The notes under the pieces: model-generated
The model's database searches: none
The model's input: only the letters and a program-made list of their open reading frames with translations
Told to the model about the DNA's origin: nothing
Shown: piece by piece, positions 5,977 to 6,335 of the stretch
Position numbering within the stretch: the stretch's first letter is position 1
Layout of the letters: the number at the start of each line of letters is the position of its first letter
Made by a program: the position numbers and the translations under genes
NCBI RefSeq assembly: GCF_937934665.1
Contig: NZ_CALGYW010000136.1
Coordinates: 1-6,335 of the forward strand
Origin: an uncultured Anaerococcus sp.
GTDB lineage: Bacteria; Bacillota; Clostridia; Tissierellales; Peptoniphilaceae
Direction: 5' to 3'
Length of the DNA stretch: 6,335 nt

Positions 5977-6335
5977 ATGGAAACTTACACTAATGAATTT
6001 CACAACAAGCATACATATATAAAAATAAATGATATAAAAAAGGTAAAAATAGGAGATTTGGAGGCTTTAGCTAAGGGTAAGCCATTGCAGATTGGAATTG
6101 AATCTAATCAGGTAGAAGTAATTGATTTATTAAAAAAAGCAGATTTTATCATCAAAAGAAAGTGCTATGAAGTGGAAGCGACAAGAGAAGATTTAAAAAA
6201 TCCCCTAGAGCCTAAAAAGTGCAAAGGAAAAATTACAAAAAAGAGCGAAAAGTCTTATGAAAAGGCGGCAGCTTTGAATTTTGAATATTACAAAAAGACT
6301 CACGAAACTGTAAACCCTCTTACAGCAAGCTTTGA
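5977..6335 (+). CDS. probable GNAT-like acetyltransferase, N-terminal part (cut by window edge)
   Basis: The frame is open from ATG 5977 to the window end (119 full codons) with no stop. The upstream in-frame stop TGA at 5944-5946 makes this the first available ATG. The ribosome binding site is weak (GAGAGA, 5965-5970), and no clear promoter follows the preceding terminator. The segment IGIESNQVEVIDLLKKADF (39-57) followed by KRKCYEVEATREDL resembles the end of a GNAT-like subdomain ('GF..KRKCYEMEV'), and YYKKTHETVNPLTASF near the right edge resembles an inter-domain segment of some two-part Firmicutes acetyltransferases. This is pattern memory, not an alignment, and the acetyl-CoA motif is not in view. 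It belongs to a separate transcription unit from the sucrose operon. Confidence 0.55.
   Translation, partial: METYTNEFHNKHTYIKINDIKKVKIGDLEALAKGKPLQIGIESNQVEVIDLLKKADFIIKRKCYEVEATREDLKNPLEPKKCKGKITKKSEKSYEKAAALNFEYYKKTHETVNPLTASF

Noticed and set aside
1..6335. CRISPR arrays, tRNA or rRNA genes, insertion sequences, phage or toxin-antitoxin modules.
   Set aside because: No spaced repeats, cloverleaf sequences, transposase motifs or short paired toxin-antitoxin frames were found on either strand.

Overview
The window is AT-rich, densely packed bacterial DNA. Genes start with strong AAGGAG-type ribosome binding sites and use AT-rich codons with AGA/AGG arginines. This suggests a low-GC Gram-positive anaerobe (Firmicutes in the broad sense). 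The protein style would fit an Anaerococcus/Peptoniphilus-like member of the Tissierellia, but that is inference. Every recognised gene is on the + strand.

Layout. Positions 1-75 may be the last codons of an upstream gene, but they also contain a nested perfect inverted repeat. A good intrinsic terminator follows at about 146-179. A gene-free leader (about 180-333) then holds a compact set of inverted repeats at 197-273 upstream of an uncharacterised radical SAM protein (334-1215) with a CX4CX2C cluster motif. Next comes a monocistronic-looking MgtC/SapB-family membrane protein (1338-2039) behind an extended -10 promoter. A second promoter of the same type precedes a leader with a hairpin and T-run.

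That leader serves a sucrose operon. The operon holds a fused EIIBCA sucrose phosphotransferase permease (scrA, 2157-4088), an 8-base overlap, a GH32 sucrose-6-phosphate hydrolase (scrB, 4081-5472), and an ElaA-type GNAT acetyltransferase (5482-5913) whose ribosome binding site overlaps the scrB stop. A clear terminator at 5919-5944 closes it. A further gene, probably a GNAT-like acetyltransferase, starts at 5977 and runs off the window edge.

How the genes work together. ScrA imports sucrose and phosphorylates it using phosphate from PEP via EI and HPr. ScrB then cleaves sucrose-6-phosphate into glucose-6-phosphate and fructose. No regulator (ScrR or a SacT/LicT-like antiterminator) and no fructokinase lies in the window. 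The acetyltransferase shares the transcript, but its substrate cannot be read from the sequence. The window is mostly ordinary housekeeping and catabolic content. The points that most deserve a second look are the structured leader of the radical SAM gene, the hairpin leader of scrA and the nested inverted repeat at the left edge. I see no strong evidence for a wholly new system.
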